A stretch of 64,000 nucleotides of DNA from Coxiella endosymbiont of Amblyomma americanum (GTDB lineage: Bacteria > Pseudomonadota > Gammaproteobacteria > Coxiellales > Coxiellaceae), in assembly GCF_000815025.1 (NCBI RefSeq), contig NZ_CP007541.1:592902-656901 (forward strand). The letters run 5' to 3'. The stretch's first letter is position 1. Every line of letters begins with the position of its first letter. The position numbers and the translations under genes are program-made. A model generated the notes under the pieces. It was not told the DNA's origin and ran no database searches. It saw only the letters and a list, made by a program, of their open reading frames with translations. Of this stretch, positions 21,101-33,036 are shown in pieces.

Positions 21101-22558
21101 TTATACTTGTCGGTCGCTTTCTGTTAGCCTCTTTAGAGGAGAAATTAAAGTAAACATAGCGAGAGAAATGAAAATTGTGATTAGACCTATTTTCGTGAAT
21201 AAGTGATTATAAATAGGTAACGACAAACTTGGATCTGTGGAGATATTGGCTGGAATACTGGCGATACTGGCTACTTTGCCTGCAATAATACTTGCAATTG
21301 AGGCACAAAGGAACCAAAGACCCATAGTAAATCCCATGAACCGTTGTGGTACGTATCGAGCGGCTAAAGATAAACCAAGAGCGCTCACTAAAAGCTCTCC
21401 TGTACTTTGTAACCAGTAAGAAAAGACTAGCCATACGCCTGAAATTACTCCATGATGATTATAGAAAGCACCTAATGGTAGAAATAAAAAACTCAATCCG
21501 GCTAACAGCGTCCCCAATGAAAACTTAGCTGGCAATGATAAATCTCGATTATTTTTATGCCACCGCCGGTAAAACCATGCCATTACTGGACTCATTATCA
21601 TTACCCAAAACGAATTTAGCATTTGAAATTGAGCTGGTTGAATGGGAATACCAAGTATTGCATGGTGAACATTACGCAAAGCGAACAATGATAATGATGT
21701 CGGCATTTGAAAATACAACACGAAGAAGATAACAGCTTGAAAAAATAAAATTATGAATAACAACATTCCTTTTCGTTCTTCTGCAGTTGCTTTATAAATT
21801 AATATCAAGTAAGTAAAGAATAAAACAATAGTACTACCAAACAGGAGCCAGGAAATAGCTTGGTAGTAGTTAAGTAAGAAATTGCTTACAAAAATTAGTA
21901 CTATGATGCCCAATAACACATAACCAAAATAATCCCATCGAAGAGGAATTTGATCTGGTTTAGAGCCAATACTAAATATAGTCTTTCTCATAATAAGAAA
22001 ATTCAAAATAGCAAGCATCATCCCAATACAACAAACAGAAAAAGCTATATGCCAACCAAAAAAATTATTTAAGATAGGAGTAAGATTCATAGAAACCGCC
22101 GCACCTATATTAATAGCCATATAATATAAAGTAAAACCACTGTCTAAATTATGGGGTGTTTCCTCATAAACTTTTGAAAGTAAACTCGAAGGATTAGCTT
22201 TAAATAGTCCTACACCCACAGCAATGAAGGCTAGTGGGAGTGAAAAATGCTGACTAGAGACCTTTGGTAAAGATAATATTAGATATCCAAATGCTAAAAC
22301 TACTGCGCCTAATAGAATAGTTCGTTTAGTTCCTAATACTTTATCGCCAATATACCCACCCAAACAGGGAAGTAGAAAAACTAAAGCGCTAAAAGCCGAA
22401 AACAAAAAATCGGCACGACTATCTTGATAACCTAATTGTTGTACCATATAAAGAACCAACAATACCTGTACACCATAGAATCCAAATCGCTCCCAAATTT
22501 CAATAAAGAAAATAAGATAAAAAGACTTGGGTTGAGCAGTCAAAGATTTAATGGACAC
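21101..22558 (-). CDS. Proton-dependent oligopeptide transporter (POT/PTR2 family)
   Basis: A 485-residue major facilitator protein with about 14 transmembrane segments. The N-terminal EIWERFGFYG carries the ExxER proton-coupling motif in helix 1. A PTR2-type segment (GGYIGDKVLGTKRTILLGA) follows near residues 67-85, and YYMAINIGA is near 145. It imports di- and tripeptides with protons across the inner membrane. The family contains several paralogues (DtpA-D in E. coli), so I give no symbol. Peptide import fits a symbiont with reduced amino acid synthesis. Confidence 0.92.
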   Translation of the reverse strand: MSIKSLTAQPKSFYLIFFIEIWERFGFYGVQVLLVLYMVQQLGYQDSRADFLFSAFSALVFLLPCLGGYIGDKVLGTKRTILLGAVVLAFGYLILSLPKVSSQHFSLPLAFIAVGVGLFKANPSSLLSKVYEETPHNLDSGFTLYYMAINIGAAVSMNLTPILNNFFGWHIAFSVCCIGMMLAILNFLIMRKTIFSIGSKPDQIPLRWDYFGYVLLGIIVLIFVSNFLLNYYQAISWLLFGSTIVLFFTYLILIYKATAEERKGMLLFIILFFQAVIFFVLYFQMPTSLSLFALRNVHHAILGIPIQPAQFQMLNSFWVMIMSPVMAWFYRRWHKNNRDLSLPAKFSLGTLLAGLSFLFLPLGAFYNHHGVISGVWLVFSYWLQSTGELLVSALGLSLAARYVPQRFMGFTMGLWFLCASIASIIAGKVASIASIPANISTDPSLSLPIYNHLFTKIGLITIFISLAMFTLISPLKRLTESDRQV

Positions 22559-22737
22559 GCATACTCCTCGTGAAATTGATCACCGGTTTGTCACTATATA
22601 CAGATTCTTCTAAAAATCCAACAAAATAGAAAAATGTAAAAACTATACAATATAGTGTGTAAGCGCGAACTTTTTTGTCAAAAAACCTGAAACACTCTGA
22701 TTGGAAAAACAAAACGATTTTTATAAAGACAATCTTT

Positions 22738-23469
22738 TTAAGAGTTAGTGAGATCAGTGAAAATTGCATAAGTAATATTTTGTAAAATCTCTCGCGGATT
22801 CGGAAGTTGCATGATAGATCGACCTATGACTAAATAATCGCTGCCTGCCTTAATAGCAGCCCTAGGAGTCATAGTCCGTTTTTGATCCTGTTTTTCTTCG
22901 TGAGATAATCGAATACCAGGTGTTACCAATAAGAAATCTTTACCTTGTTGTTTCCGTAAAAAAGCTGCTTCTTTAGCTGAACATACTACTCCGTCAAGGC
23001 CAGATTCTTTAGCAAGTATCGCCATGCGAGCCACCAAAGAGGTAATATTGCTATGAATCCCTAGAGTTTTAAAATCAGAAGCGTCTAGACTAGTTAGAGC
23101 AGTAACTCCAACAACTATTGGTCTTGTCTTCCCTCCTCCTATTGTATTTTTTAATGTATCCATTACTGTTTCTAACATAATACGCCCTCCTAAAATATGC
23201 ACATCAACCATCCAAACACCCAAAAGAGCAGCAGCACGACAAGCACTCGCGGCTACCTTTGGGATGTCATGAAATTTTAAGTCCAAAAAAATTCTGTAAT
23301 TTTTTTGGATTAACTCCTCTATAAAAGGAGGACCATACCGTGTAAATAAAATATTTCCAATTTTAAGATGACATAACGTAGGATCTAATTGTTGTATTTG
23401 TACATCGACCTCCTCGCGAGTATTACTATCAATAGCTACAATAATTTTAGGTTCTTTTTTTTTTGTCAT
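22738..23469 (-). CDS. pyrF: Orotidine 5'-phosphate decarboxylase
   Basis: A 243-residue OMP decarboxylase, the last step of UMP synthesis. Conserved pieces: VAIDS near 11-15, LKIGNILF (substrate Lys), the catalytic DLKFHDIP (D-x-K-x2-D), and PGIR near 186-189. The segment VDVHILGG differs from the usual VHASGG next to the active site, an odd but probably tolerated change. pyrB, an early step of the same pathway, is at the other end of the window. Confidence 0.94.
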   Translation of the reverse strand: MTKKKEPKIIVAIDSNTREEVDVQIQQLDPTLCHLKIGNILFTRYGPPFIEELIQKNYRIFLDLKFHDIPKVAASACRAAALLGVWMVDVHILGGRIMLETVMDTLKNTIGGGKTRPIVVGVTALTSLDASDFKTLGIHSNITSLVARMAILAKESGLDGVVCSAKEAAFLRKQQGKDFLLVTPGIRLSHEEKQDQKRTMTPRAAIKAGSDYLVIGRSIMQLPNPREILQNITYAIFTDLTNS

Positions 23470-23675
23470 TTAAAAATTTGTTTTTTGAATAAACTCTTAC
23501 TGCCCTTTAAATAATTATACAGATGAAAATTGATTTCGTCTTTTCGAATAGTAATCAGCAATAACGCACGATGAGAAAGAATAAAATAAAAGGCCCTGCT
23601 TCAAAAAAAAGATTGGAGAATGAAAGAATCCGAATAATATCGTAAAGTTTTAGATGTTTTTACAAACCGGTGATA

Positions 23676-25367
23676 TCACTTATCCAATTCCTTATTTCGC
23701 ATCTGCTCTTTAAGAAGATCGCCCAAAGTACCTAAAGTAGTAGTCCCTTTCGATATATCAGGAGATATTATTGTCATCGCTGCTCCTTGACTTTCCTCAT
23801 CTGAAAGTTTTACTGCAGTTTTATGAGATACTTGAATGAGATGATCTTTGTAATCCAACTTGATGATTTTTACCGCAATCTTGTCACCAACGTTAAGCTT
23901 TTCTGTCAAATCTTGCACATGATCGTACGCATAATCCGATACATGCATTCTACCAAACACTTGATGATCCAACTCTAAGATAGCTTGTTTACTTTCTACT
24001 TCTTTTATTCTAGCTTGTATAATTGTATCCTTACCGTATTTTTTAAGAAATTCTTCTGTAGGATTTTCTTCAAGTTGTTTAATACCAAGAGCAATTCTCT
24101 CACGCTCAGGATCGATTGCCAAGATAACAGCTTTCACATCATCACCTTTTTTATAACGACGAATGACTTCTTCAGTATTTTCTGACCAAGAAAGATCAGA
24201 TATATGCACAAGACCATCAATATCACCCTCCAATCCAATAAAAATACCAAAGTCAGTAATGGAACGCACTTTGCCGATAATTTCTTCATCCTTTTGGTGT
24301 TTTTTTGCAAATTCTTTCCATGGGTTAGGCTTACATTGCTTGATTCCTAACGAAATACGGCGACGCTCTTCATCGATACTAAGAATCATAACCTCAACGT
24401 CCGTACCAGACTGTACGACTTTGCTAGGATGAATATTTTTATTAGTCCAATCCAACTCAGAAGCATGGACTAATCCTTCCGCACCATCTTCTAGTTGCAC
24501 GAAACATCCATAATCAGTGACGTTAGTTACCCTGCCAAATACTTTGGTGTTTATAGGATAACGTTGCGCAATATTTAACCACGGATCATCGGATAATTGT
24601 TTCATTCCTAACGATACTCTGTCTCTGTCTCGATCAAATTTGAGTATCTTAACACGCACTTCATCACCAATATTAAGCAATTCACTAGGATGTTTAATAC
24701 GTTTCCAAGCTATATCCGTAATATGTAACAAACCATCGATACCTCCTAAATCAATGAAAGCACCATAATCTGTAATATTTTTAACGACTCCATTAATTTC
24801 TTGACCTTCTTGAAGATTTTCTAATCGAGCTTGCCGTCCGGCATTGGATACGGCTTCTACGACGGCCCGTCGTGAAACAACTACATTATTCCGATGTCGG
24901 TCCATTTTAATGATCTTGAAATCGCATTCAGTGCCTCTAAGGGAATCAGGATTGCGAACAGGTCTTGTATCTACTAAAGAACCTGGTAAAAAAGCACGTA
25001 TCGTTTGGATTTCTACGGTGAATCCCCCTTTAACCCGTTCTACAATCTTTCCTCTAACCAATTCTTCAGTCGCATAAGCTTTTTCCAATTTTTCCCACAT
25101 CTTTATGCGACGTGCTTTTTCTCGTGATAAACGAGTTTCTCCGAAACCATTATCAGGAGTATCAATCACTACGTCCACTTTATTACCCACCTGTATTTCT
25201 TCACAGTGAAATTCGGCAGTAGGTATTACGCCCTCTGATTTAAGACCAGCATCAACAACAACCCAGTTTGGTTTTACCTCCACAACAGTGGCTTTAACCA
25301 AAGCACCAGATCGAAGATTAGTCTTTTCCAAACTTTTTTCAAACAAATCAGCGAAACTTTCGCCCAT
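23676..25367 (-). CDS. rpsA: 30S ribosomal protein S1
   Basis: A 563-residue protein with six S1/OB repeats at roughly 21-87, 105-171, 192-260, 277-347, 364-434 and 451-520, close to E. coli S1 (557). The repeats keep the VxxITDYGAFIxL and DGLxHxSD patterns, clearest in repeats 3-5. It binds mRNA leaders and helps start translation. It lies 65 bp after cmk, the usual gammaproteobacterial order; ihfB, often next, is absent. Confidence 0.97.
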   Translation of the reverse strand: MGESFADLFEKSLEKTNLRSGALVKATVVEVKPNWVVVDAGLKSEGVIPTAEFHCEEIQVGNKVDVVIDTPDNGFGETRLSREKARRIKMWEKLEKAYATEELVRGKIVERVKGGFTVEIQTIRAFLPGSLVDTRPVRNPDSLRGTECDFKIIKMDRHRNNVVVSRRAVVEAVSNAGRQARLENLQEGQEINGVVKNITDYGAFIDLGGIDGLLHITDIAWKRIKHPSELLNIGDEVRVKILKFDRDRDRVSLGMKQLSDDPWLNIAQRYPINTKVFGRVTNVTDYGCFVQLEDGAEGLVHASELDWTNKNIHPSKVVQSGTDVEVMILSIDEERRRISLGIKQCKPNPWKEFAKKHQKDEEIIGKVRSITDFGIFIGLEGDIDGLVHISDLSWSENTEEVIRRYKKGDDVKAVILAIDPERERIALGIKQLEENPTEEFLKKYGKDTIIQARIKEVESKQAILELDHQVFGRMHVSDYAYDHVQDLTEKLNVGDKIAVKIIKLDYKDHLIQVSHKTAVKLSDEESQGAAMTIISPDISKGTTTLGTLGDLLKEQMRNKELDK

Positions 25368-25432
25368 AAAACATTCACCGTGTTATAACACTAAATACCC
25401 GATACTAATAATAGTCATCAGAAAAATTCATT

Positions 25433-26149
25433 CTAAAATGCTGATAAAGAAAATTTGGCACATTTTCTGATATATTGCATGACTGTTATGAAAACCTCTT
25501 CTATACTTAGTGCAGTGGTATCAATAACCAAAGCATCCACCGCAGGTCTAGCAGAAGAGAGAGTCCTGTTAACATCGCGAAGATCACGCTCTTCTAAGTC
25601 TCCTCGAAGACTATGAATACTAGCATTAATTCCACTTTTTTGCAACTGCCTATAACGTCGATAAACACGTTCTCTTATATCGGCACTGAAATAAAATTTC
25701 AATGTGGCGCACGGAAAAACAACTGTTCCCATATCTCGACCATCAGATACCAATCCAGGCCATCGACGAAAATTACGTTGGTATTGAAGAAAGGCTTTAC
25801 GCACTACTGAAAGCACTGCAACTTTAGAAGCTAAATTACCACATTTTTCGTTCCGAATAACTTTTGTAATATCGTGATTATTACAAATTATTTTCAATTT
25901 AAGATTGTTAACCACAAGTTGACTCTTTATAACTATTCGGAGTTTTTTTATTAATTGTACTACCTTTTCTTTATCTTCTATAGGAATTTTATAACGAGAT
26001 AATGCCCAAGCTACTGCACGATAAATGACTCCGCTATCTAAAATATTCCAGCGCAAAGCTTTTGCGATTCGAAGAGCAATAGTTCCCTTTCCAGAACCAG
26101 AAAGACCATCAATTGTAATAACTGGAGGTTGTATTACTAAGTCATACAT
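25433..26149 (-). CDS. cmk: Cytidylate kinase
   Basis: A 238-residue P-loop kinase that makes CDP from CMP. Walker A is GLSGSGKGT near residues 15-23. DGRDMGTVVFP (around 140) and the lid arginines in RVYRRYRQL (around 165) match the bacterial CMP kinase family. It is slightly longer than E. coli Cmk (227), with an extended C-terminus. It lies between aroA and rpsA, 53 bp after aroA. Confidence 0.95.
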   Translation of the reverse strand: MYDLVIQPPVITIDGLSGSGKGTIALRIAKALRWNILDSGVIYRAVAWALSRYKIPIEDKEKVVQLIKKLRIVIKSQLVVNNLKLKIICNNHDITKVIRNEKCGNLASKVAVLSVVRKAFLQYQRNFRRWPGLVSDGRDMGTVVFPCATLKFYFSADIRERVYRRYRQLQKSGINASIHSLRGDLEERDLRDVNRTLSSARPAVDALVIDTTALSIEEVFITVMQYIRKCAKFSLSAF

Positions 26150-26202
26150 AATAATTTTGTAATTTATAATCTAATAATTAATTACATATCAATACAACAA
26201 CA

Positions 26203-27510
26203 TTAAAACACTTTTAATTTTATTCCTATTCTTCTTGCTAGTGTGATAAAATTAGGAAAGGAGGTGTTGATATTTTCACAGTTTTGAATACAAACAGCAG
26301 ATTTTGCTAGAATACCCGCGATAGAAAACGCCATAGCAATACGGTGATCATGGTAACTAGAAATTGTCCCTCCTTGAAATTTTCCTCCTTGTACTATTAA
26401 ACCATCAGGAAGTAATTGCACATTAATTCCTAATTTCTTCAGCCCTTCTGCCATAACGGCAATACGATCGGTTTCCTTTACTCTCAGTTCTTTTGCACCT
26501 CTTAATATAGTTTTACCTTGTGCAACAGCAGCTGCAACTAACAAAATAGGAAATTCGTCAATGGCAAGCGGTATTTGTTCTTTAGGAATATCAATACCCT
26601 TAAGAGGAGCATAATGTACAAGAATGTTTCCTGTAGGTTCTTTGTTTTTTATATGACGTTGTACAATTTTAATTTGTGCACCCATCATCCTTAACAAATT
26701 TATAACACCAATCCTAGTAGGGTTAATGCCCACTTGGCGCAAACAGATAGAAGAACCAGGAACAATAGTAGCTGCTACGATAAAAAAAGCAGCTGACGAA
26801 ATATCCCCAGGTACAATAATATCTTTTCTTGTTTTAAGCGTTGGTCCATTACCAGAGAGACAGGTTTGCAAATTTTTAATTCGTATAGGATATTTAAAAA
26901 CTTGCTTTAATAATCGTTCAGTATGGTCCCTAGAAGTAGTTAATTCTATAATACAAGTTTCTCCTTTCGCATACAATCCTGCTAATAATAAGCAAGATTT
27001 TACTTGAGCACTTGCTATAGGTAGACGGTAATGTATTCCCTTTAAATTAGGATTTCCAGTGATTTTAAGAGGAGGAAAATTTCTATTTGAATCAATACGC
27101 ACACCCATTTTCACTAACGGGTCAATAATACGCTTCATAGGGCGATTCCTTAAAGAACGATCACCTGTTAGGTTAGTAACGAAAGGTTGGCCTGATAATA
27201 ATCCAGCTAACAAACGAATAGAAGTTCCTGAGTTTCCACAGTCTATATTGTAACGCGGGGCGTTTAATCCGTCTTTTCCTACTCCATTTACCAATAATAC
27301 ATTTTTATTTTTAATCACTTTAATGACGACACCCATGTGCTGAAAAGCTCGTACTGTGGCAAGATTATCTTCGCCCATTAAAAAACCTTTTATTCGTGTT
27401 TTTCCTTTAGCAATAGCGGCTAGAATCACAGCCCGATGGGAAATTGATTTATCACCAGGAACATCGATTATTCCTCTTAAATTATTTGATGGGATAATGC
27501 AACAGTTCAT
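26203..27510 (-). CDS. aroA: 3-phosphoshikimate 1-carboxyvinyltransferase (EPSP synthase)
   Basis: The sixth step of the shikimate pathway, joining PEP to shikimate-3-phosphate. The 435-residue protein has GDKSISHRA near the N-terminus, NSGTSIRL, the SRDHTERLL segment, DEFP with the catalytic Asp, and RVKETDRI. I chose the ATG at 27510, which gives a normal N-terminus 19 bp after serC; a longer frame to 27567 would run into serC. aroD in this window supplies an earlier step. Confidence 0.96.
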   Translation of the reverse strand: MNCCIIPSNNLRGIIDVPGDKSISHRAVILAAIAKGKTRIKGFLMGEDNLATVRAFQHMGVVIKVIKNKNVLLVNGVGKDGLNAPRYNIDCGNSGTSIRLLAGLLSGQPFVTNLTGDRSLRNRPMKRIIDPLVKMGVRIDSNRNFPPLKITGNPNLKGIHYRLPIASAQVKSCLLLAGLYAKGETCIIELTTSRDHTERLLKQVFKYPIRIKNLQTCLSGNGPTLKTRKDIIVPGDISSAAFFIVAATIVPGSSICLRQVGINPTRIGVINLLRMMGAQIKIVQRHIKNKEPTGNILVHYAPLKGIDIPKEQIPLAIDEFPILLVAAAVAQGKTILRGAKELRVKETDRIAVMAEGLKKLGINVQLLPDGLIVQGGKFQGGTISSYHDHRIAMAFSIAGILAKSAVCIQNCENINTSFPNFITLARRIGIKLKVF

Positions 27511-27529
27511 CTTAATGTATTTACTTACT

Positions 27530-28612
27530 TTATCCGTGTTTTTTTTCAAAATATTGCATAAAATCAATTAAGTTATCGATTCCAGATTCTGGCATTGCAT
27601 TGTAAATACTAGCTCGCATACCTCCAATTAAACGATGACCTTTTAAGTTAGCTAATCCATTTTTTAAAGCTTCTTTAGAAAAGAGCAAATTAAGGTTCTT
27701 ATCTATTAATGTAAAAATAACGTTCATCCGCGAACGATAATCAGGGTCAATAATGTTATGGTAAAATCCGCTGCTATCAATAGCATCGTATAATTTCTTC
27801 GCTTTTCGACTATTACGTTTAGAAAGAGCTAAAACACCACCTTGTTTTTTTATCCATTTAAAAACTAAACCAGTAATATACCAAGTAAAAGTTGGCGGTG
27901 TATTCCACAATGAATTTTCTTTATCATGCAAAGAATAGTGCAAAAAACTAGGGGTTTCTAAAATAGAATTTCGATTTAATAAATCTTTACGAATAATAAT
28001 AATCGTTAACCCAGAAATGCCCATATTTTTTTGAGCACAAGCAAAGACTAATCCGTATCGTGATATATCAAAAGGACGAGATAATAAATTTGATGACATA
28101 TCACATACTAGAGTTAAGTTTGTTTTTGGAATAAAAGAAAATTCCAACCCATTTGCTGTTTCATTGCTTACGTAATATAAATACGCTGCTTTTTTGTAGA
28201 CATCCCAATCGTTTTGATTAGGAATAGTTGTATAATTAGATTCCTTAGCACTTGCTGCGATATGGAGATTACAATGTCGTTTTGCTTCTTCTATGGCTTT
28301 TTGAGACCAAATTCCCGAGTCAACATAAACTGCCGTTTCACATTTATCGGTTAAATTTATTGGTACCATAGAAAATTGTAATCGCGCTCCACCTTGCATA
28401 AATAAAATCCGATAATTTTTTGGAATAGTTAATAGTTCCCTAAGATTTTGCTTCGATTCTTCCATGATTTCTTTAAATTCTATACCACGATGTGGAACTT
28501 CTGCTATCGACATGCCAATACCATGCCAATCTAACAACGCATCACTTGCTGTAGAAAGAACCGTTTCTGGTAACATAGCTGGGCCGGCTGAAAAATTATA
28601 AATTCGTGACAT
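27530..28612 (-). CDS. serC: Phosphoserine aminotransferase
   Basis: A 360-residue PLP enzyme (E. coli SerC 362) that makes phosphoserine and also acts in pyridoxal phosphate synthesis. It opens with [11 protein letters not shown]. The PLP lysine lies in ACAQKNMG around residue 197. The [14 protein letters not shown] stretch near the C-terminus is the family's substrate-arginine region. It lies 36 bp after gyrA and just before aroA. Its B6 role may matter for a nutritional symbiont. Confidence 0.96.
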   Translation of the reverse strand: MSRIYNFSAGPAMLPETVLSTASDALLDWHGIGMSIAEVPHRGIEFKEIMEESKQNLRELLTIPKNYRILFMQGGARLQFSMVPINLTDKCETAVYVDSGIWSQKAIEEAKRHCNLHIAASAKESNYTTIPNQNDWDVYKKAAYLYYVSNETANGLEFSFIPKTNLTLVCDMSSNLLSRPFDISRYGLVFACAQKNMGISGLTIIIIRKDLLNRNSILETPSFLHYSLHDKENSLWNTPPTFTWYITGLVFKWIKKQGGVLALSKRNSRKAKKLYDAIDSSGFYHNIIDPDYRSRMNVIFTLIDKNLNLLFSKEALKNGLANLKGHRLIGGMRASIYNAMPESGIDNLIDFMQYFEKKHG

Positions 28613-28648
28613 AAAAATAGTGTAAAATACGATTTTATTACTACTTTA

Positions 28649-31192
28649 TTATTGTTTGATTAATTCCTCTACTGAAATAGCTTCCATTCCAACCAGTATT
28701 TCCTCTTGTGCTAACTGTATCAGTCGAACTCCTTGAGTGTTTCTTCCCATTTGTGAAACTTCATTGACACGAATTCGAACTAAAGTACCTTTATTACTAA
28801 TCAGTAACACTTCATAATTATTAAATACTTGAGTAGCAGAGACTACATTTCCGTTACGACGATTAATTCGAATAGCGATAACACCCTGGCCACCTCGACT
28901 TGTTGAGCGATAACTCTCTATAGCGGTACGTTGTCCATAACCGTGTGAAGTCGCTGTTAAAATATATCCACCTGGTTTTACAATAATCAAAGAGATAACG
29001 CTCTGATTTTCTTTTAATTTAATTCCACATACTCCATGTGCTGTACGCCCCATTGCACGCACTTCGCTCTCATGAAAACGGATGGCTTTACCGGCATCAG
29101 TTATTAACATTACTTCCTTATTGCCATCTGTGATATCAACTCCTACTAATCGATCTTCTGTTTTTAATGTCAATGCAATTTTTCCATTCATTCTAGATTG
29201 AAAAAATTCAGACGATACGACTTTTTTTACAGAACCCTTAGCAGTAGTCATAAAAATAAAATGAGATTTATTACAATAGCGTATAGGTAATATAGCAGAA
29301 ATATATTCGTCATCAGATAAAGGGAGTAAATTAACGACCGGTCGTCCATATGAAACCCGGCTACTCTGTGGTACCTGATAAACTTTGAGCCAATACACCT
29401 TGCCATAAGTTGAGAAACACAGAATTGTATCGTGCGAATTTGCTACTAAGATACTTTTAACAAAATCCTGATCTTTTACTGCTGTAGCCATCTTACCTCT
29501 TCCTCCTCGATGTTGAGCCTGATAGCTACTTAATGATTGAGATTTAATATAACCACTGTAGGATAACGTTACGACTAAAGATTCTTCAGGAATTAGATCT
29601 TCGTTTGTTAAATCCAATTGCACATCGAAGATTTTAGTTCGACGCTCATCACCAAATCGAGCTTTTATTTCAATTAACTCATCTCGAATGACTTGATGCA
29701 ATTTATCAGAGTCGGAAATAATAGAGGTTAATGTGCTAATATGATCTATTAAAGTAATGTACTCCTCAGAAATTTGATTACTTTCAAGTCTAGTTAAACG
29801 ATGCAAACGCAAATCCAGGATAGCTTGTGCTTGCACTAGTGATATACGATAACCATCAGTTTGTAATCCGTATTTTGCATCCAGATTTTCTGGACGAGTA
29901 CGATTGTTTCCAAACTTTTTTAATAAATTTAATACCTTTCCAGGTTGCCAAACTTTTGTTGATAATCTTTCTTTAGAAATCTTTGGAGTTTTTGTTTCTT
30001 TGATTAAATTAATGATTTCATTAATGTTTGTTAGTGCAATCCAGAGTCCTTCTAGAACGTGCGCTCTTTTACGAGCCTTCCGTAATTCGAACAGAGTACG
30101 ACGCATCACGACATCTCGACGGTGTTGTAAAAAAGCACTGAGTAGTTGCTTTAAATTTAAAACGCGTGGTTGACCATCTTCATCCAAAGCTACCATATTA
30201 ATTCCAAATACAGTTTGTAATTGAGTCTGAGAATATAAATTATTGAGAACAACTTCAGCGTGATCACCTCGAATTACTTCAATCATTATACGCATACCGC
30301 ACTTATCAGATTCGTCGCGCAATACAGAGATTCCTTCAATTTTTTTTTCTTGTACTAGTCTTTTTATCTTTTCTAACAAACGGGCCTTATTTACTTGATA
30401 AGGAAGCTCAGAGATAATGATTTGCGAACGACCGCCTTTTATTGTTTCTATGTCAGCTTTTGCGCGTACACAGATTCGCCCTCGTCCAGTTTTATAAGCT
30501 TGGACAATACCACTGTGACCATTAATAATTCCTGAGGTTGGAAAATCTGGTCCTGGCACATGGTACATAAGTTCTTCTACAGTTAAATCTGCATCATTAA
30601 TCAATGCTAAAGTAGCATTGATAACTTCGTTTAAATTATGAGGTGGAATATTAGTTGCCATTCCTACTGCAATACCTGAAGAGCCATTAACCAGTAAATT
30701 TGGAATACGTGCAGGAAGTACTGATGGTATCATTTCTGTCTCGTCGTAATTAGGCGTATAATCTACAGTTTCCTTTTCAATATCTGCCATTAAAGCATGG
30801 GCAAATCGAGATAAACGAATTTCTGTATAACGCATGGCTGCGGGTGCATCACCATCAACTGAACCAAAATTACCTTGACCATCAATAAGCAAATAACGAA
30901 GACTAAAAACTTGTGCCATTCTTACAATTGCATCATAAACAGCAACGTCACCGTGAGGATGATATTTACCAATCACATCTCCTACAATACGAGCTGATTT
31001 TTTATACGGTTTGTTCCAATCATTTCCTAATTCATTCATTGCATAGAGGATACGACGATGTACCGGCTTTAATCCATCTCGTATATCAGGCAACGCCCTA
31101 CCGACAATTACACTCATTGCGTAATCTAGATAAGATTGTTGTAGCTCATCTTCGATGGCAGTTGGAATAATCTCGCGTGCAAGTTCTATCAT
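28649..31192 (-). CDS. gyrA: DNA gyrase subunit A
   Basis: An 847-residue type IIA topoisomerase subunit (E. coli 875). The catalytic tyrosine is Y122 in AAMRYTE. The winged-helix and tower domains come first, then a C-terminal beta-pinwheel with repeated GG-motifs and a GyrA-box-like QRGGRGK near residue 557-563 (seen here as HRGGRGK). Numbering matches E. coli through the quinolone region: HPHGD is followed by V83 and D87. Position 83 is Ser in E. coli and is the main quinolone-resistance site. The C-terminal acidic tail is short. Confidence 0.97.
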   Translation of the reverse strand: MIELAREIIPTAIEDELQQSYLDYAMSVIVGRALPDIRDGLKPVHRRILYAMNELGNDWNKPYKKSARIVGDVIGKYHPHGDVAVYDAIVRMAQVFSLRYLLIDGQGNFGSVDGDAPAAMRYTEIRLSRFAHALMADIEKETVDYTPNYDETEMIPSVLPARIPNLLVNGSSGIAVGMATNIPPHNLNEVINATLALINDADLTVEELMYHVPGPDFPTSGIINGHSGIVQAYKTGRGRICVRAKADIETIKGGRSQIIISELPYQVNKARLLEKIKRLVQEKKIEGISVLRDESDKCGMRIMIEVIRGDHAEVVLNNLYSQTQLQTVFGINMVALDEDGQPRVLNLKQLLSAFLQHRRDVVMRRTLFELRKARKRAHVLEGLWIALTNINEIINLIKETKTPKISKERLSTKVWQPGKVLNLLKKFGNNRTRPENLDAKYGLQTDGYRISLVQAQAILDLRLHRLTRLESNQISEEYITLIDHISTLTSIISDSDKLHQVIRDELIEIKARFGDERRTKIFDVQLDLTNEDLIPEESLVVTLSYSGYIKSQSLSSYQAQHRGGRGKMATAVKDQDFVKSILVANSHDTILCFSTYGKVYWLKVYQVPQSSRVSYGRPVVNLLPLSDDEYISAILPIRYCNKSHFIFMTTAKGSVKKVVSSEFFQSRMNGKIALTLKTEDRLVGVDITDGNKEVMLITDAGKAIRFHESEVRAMGRTAHGVCGIKLKENQSVISLIIVKPGGYILTATSHGYGQRTAIESYRSTSRGGQGVIAIRINRRNGNVVSATQVFNNYEVLLISNKGTLVRIRVNEVSQMGRNTQGVRLIQLAQEEILVGMEAISVEELIKQ

Positions 31193-31803
31193 ACGATACG
31201 ACTCTATTTTTCTTAAAAATGAATCATTAACGTCACATCATATCTTATTTTAAAGATAAGGGAAATATTCTTTACTTCTTTTTCCCAGTGTTTAACGCTA
31301 TTATCTTTCCATAAATTAAGTACATAATCTTGTATTTGAAAACGCATTAGGTATTATTAAAATATATAGTTAGCGTATATGTATGTAGAATATGCGTTCC
31401 CAATTTTAGGATAAAATATTACTATGTATAATAAAACCTCAATACACAACGTCATGTGAAGAACTAATGTTTTCTTGAACTCTAACGCTTGTTAGATAAT
31501 TTTTAGAAAGTACGAGTTCTAAATAAGAATCGCGACGTTCTCTACAAACAGTTTGTTAAAATAATAGTTTATTTAAAAGTGATTCTAGATTTTATTTATT
31601 AATTTCAAACTATCTCTAGGCATATCTAGAAAAACATTGTAGTAAAGCAATCGGGCATGGTATAACGTAGAACTCTACGTATAATAGGAAAGGGATATGT
31701 AAATAAAGAATTAGGTAAAACCTCAATATACAGAAAAGTAATTGTATAAGCGGGATCAATACAACAATCAATATCTGTAAAATTTGGAGATTGTATATTA
31801 GGT
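31193..31803. other. 611-bp divergent intergenic region with small repeats
   Basis: It separates gyrA (-) and rpmF (+) and must hold both promoters. yceD (DUF177), usually just before rpmF, is not recognisable. It contains a 16-nt direct repeat, TAAAACCTCAATAYAC, at 31432-31447 and 31716-31731 (one mismatch), and a 16-nt palindrome at 31665-31680. No credible protein is encoded. Confidence 0.5.
31665..31680. repeat. Short palindrome upstream of rpmF
   Basis: ACGTAGA-AC-TCTACGT has perfect 7-bp arms around two bases, about 125 bp before rpmF. It could be an operator half-site pair or chance. No function is assigned. Confidence 0.3.
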
Positions 31804-31998
31804 ATGGCAGTACAGAAAAGACGTAAAACTCGCTCAAGGCGCGATATGCGTCGTTCACACGATACTTTACAAAGATTTTTAATATCTCAAGATCCTTTGA
31901 CTGGTGAAATGCATTTGCGACATCATATTAGTCCAACAGGGTATTATAGGGGTCGTAGAGTTGTTATTTTGGAAAAGTCTCGTAAGGGTGAAGAGTAA
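31804..31998 (+). CDS. rpmF: 50S ribosomal protein L32
   Basis: A 64-residue basic protein starting [20 protein letters not shown], typical of L32. The C-terminal part has [14 protein letters not shown], matching the family's H-x-x-x-x-G-x-Y-R-G-R. The zinc cysteines of some L32s are absent, as in E. coli. It heads the fatty-acid cluster, nine bases before plsX. Confidence 0.96.
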   Translation: MAVQKRRKTRSRRDMRRSHDTLQRFLISQDPLTGEMHLRHHISPTGYYRGRRVVILEKSRKGEE

Positions 31999-32007
31999 TA
32001 TTGTACA

Positions 32008-33036
32008 ATGAAGACGATTGCATTGGACGCTATGGGTGGTGATCACGGTCCTAAAGTTGTTGTTCCTGCAGCATTGTTGATTCTTAAAAAATATCCAGAT
32101 GTAAAGATTCTTTTAGTAGGCAAAGAGGAGCAGTTGCGCCCTTTATTAGTGAACGATGAGAGTGATACAGTAGGAGACCGATGGAGAATTATACATGCTG
32201 ACGAGGAAGTTTCCATGGATGAAATTCCTTCTCAAGTTCTTCGAACAAAGAAACATTCTTCTATGCGAGTGGCTATAAATTTAGTCAAAGAAGGTCGAGC
32301 ACAAGCTTGTGTTAGCGCTGGAAATACAGGCGCTTTGATGGTAACTGCTCGACATGTTTTAAAAACGTTGCCTGGTATTGATCGGCCAGCTATCGTTGCT
32401 TCGTTTCCTACCAAGAATGCACAGGAAGTCCGAGTTTTAGATTTAGGTGCTAACGTCGATTCCAGTCCGGAAAATTTATACCAATTCGCTGTAATGGGAT
32501 CAATTTTAGTGACAGCTTCTGATGATCTTCAGCGTCCAAAAGTAGGGTTGTTAAATATAGGTGAAGAGGAGATTAAGGGAAATGAATTAGTAAAAAAGGC
32601 TAACGGACTTTTTGAGAAAAGCAAGGTAATTAATTACATTGGATATATAGAAGGTGACTCTATCTTCAATAACATTGCTAATGTAGTAGTTTGTGATGGT
32701 TTTGTGGGAAATGTTGTATTAAAAGCTATGGAAGGAGTAATACAGTTGTTAACTCAATACGCTCGTTCTGCTTTTAAAGAAGCTTGGTGGACTAAGTTAA
32801 TGATGTTTCCTGCCATTCCTATTTTTAAACGTTTAATACAAAAAATAGATCCGGAACGTTATAATGGAGCAACTTTTTTAGGATTAAATGCGATCGTGAT
32901 AAAGAGTCATGGAAGCGCCAATATTTATGGTTTCTTTTCAGCGGTAGAAGAAGCTATTTTTGAGATTGATAAAAATATCCCCAAACTTATAAAAGAAAGA
33001 GTTGGTAGTTTCTTAGAGGAATCTAAGATCTCATGA
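32008..33036 (+). CDS. plsX: Phosphate acyltransferase PlsX
   Basis: A 342-residue enzyme that makes acyl phosphate from acyl-ACP for phospholipid synthesis. It starts with [12 protein letters not shown], the family signature, and has SAGNTGALM near residue 103 and CDGFVGNV near 230. It overlaps fabH by four bases (ATGA), which supports translational coupling in the rpmF-plsX-fab operon. Confidence 0.96.
   Translation: MKTIALDAMGGDHGPKVVVPAALLILKKYPDVKILLVGKEEQLRPLLVNDESDTVGDRWRIIHADEEVSMDEIPSQVLRTKKHSSMRVAINLVKEGRAQACVSAGNTGALMVTARHVLKTLPGIDRPAIVASFPTKNAQEVRVLDLGANVDSSPENLYQFAVMGSILVTASDDLQRPKVGLLNIGEEEIKGNELVKKANGLFEKSKVINYIGYIEGDSIFNNIANVVVCDGFVGNVVLKAMEGVIQLLTQYARSAFKEAWWTKLMMFPAIPIFKRLIQKIDPERYNGATFLGLNAIVIKSHGSANIYGFFSAVEEAIFEIDKNIPKLIKERVGSFLEESKIS

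Noticed and set aside
31616..31858. 80-codon hydrophobic frame on the minus strand
   Set aside because: It overlaps rpmF and its composition is what AT-rich DNA gives by chance.
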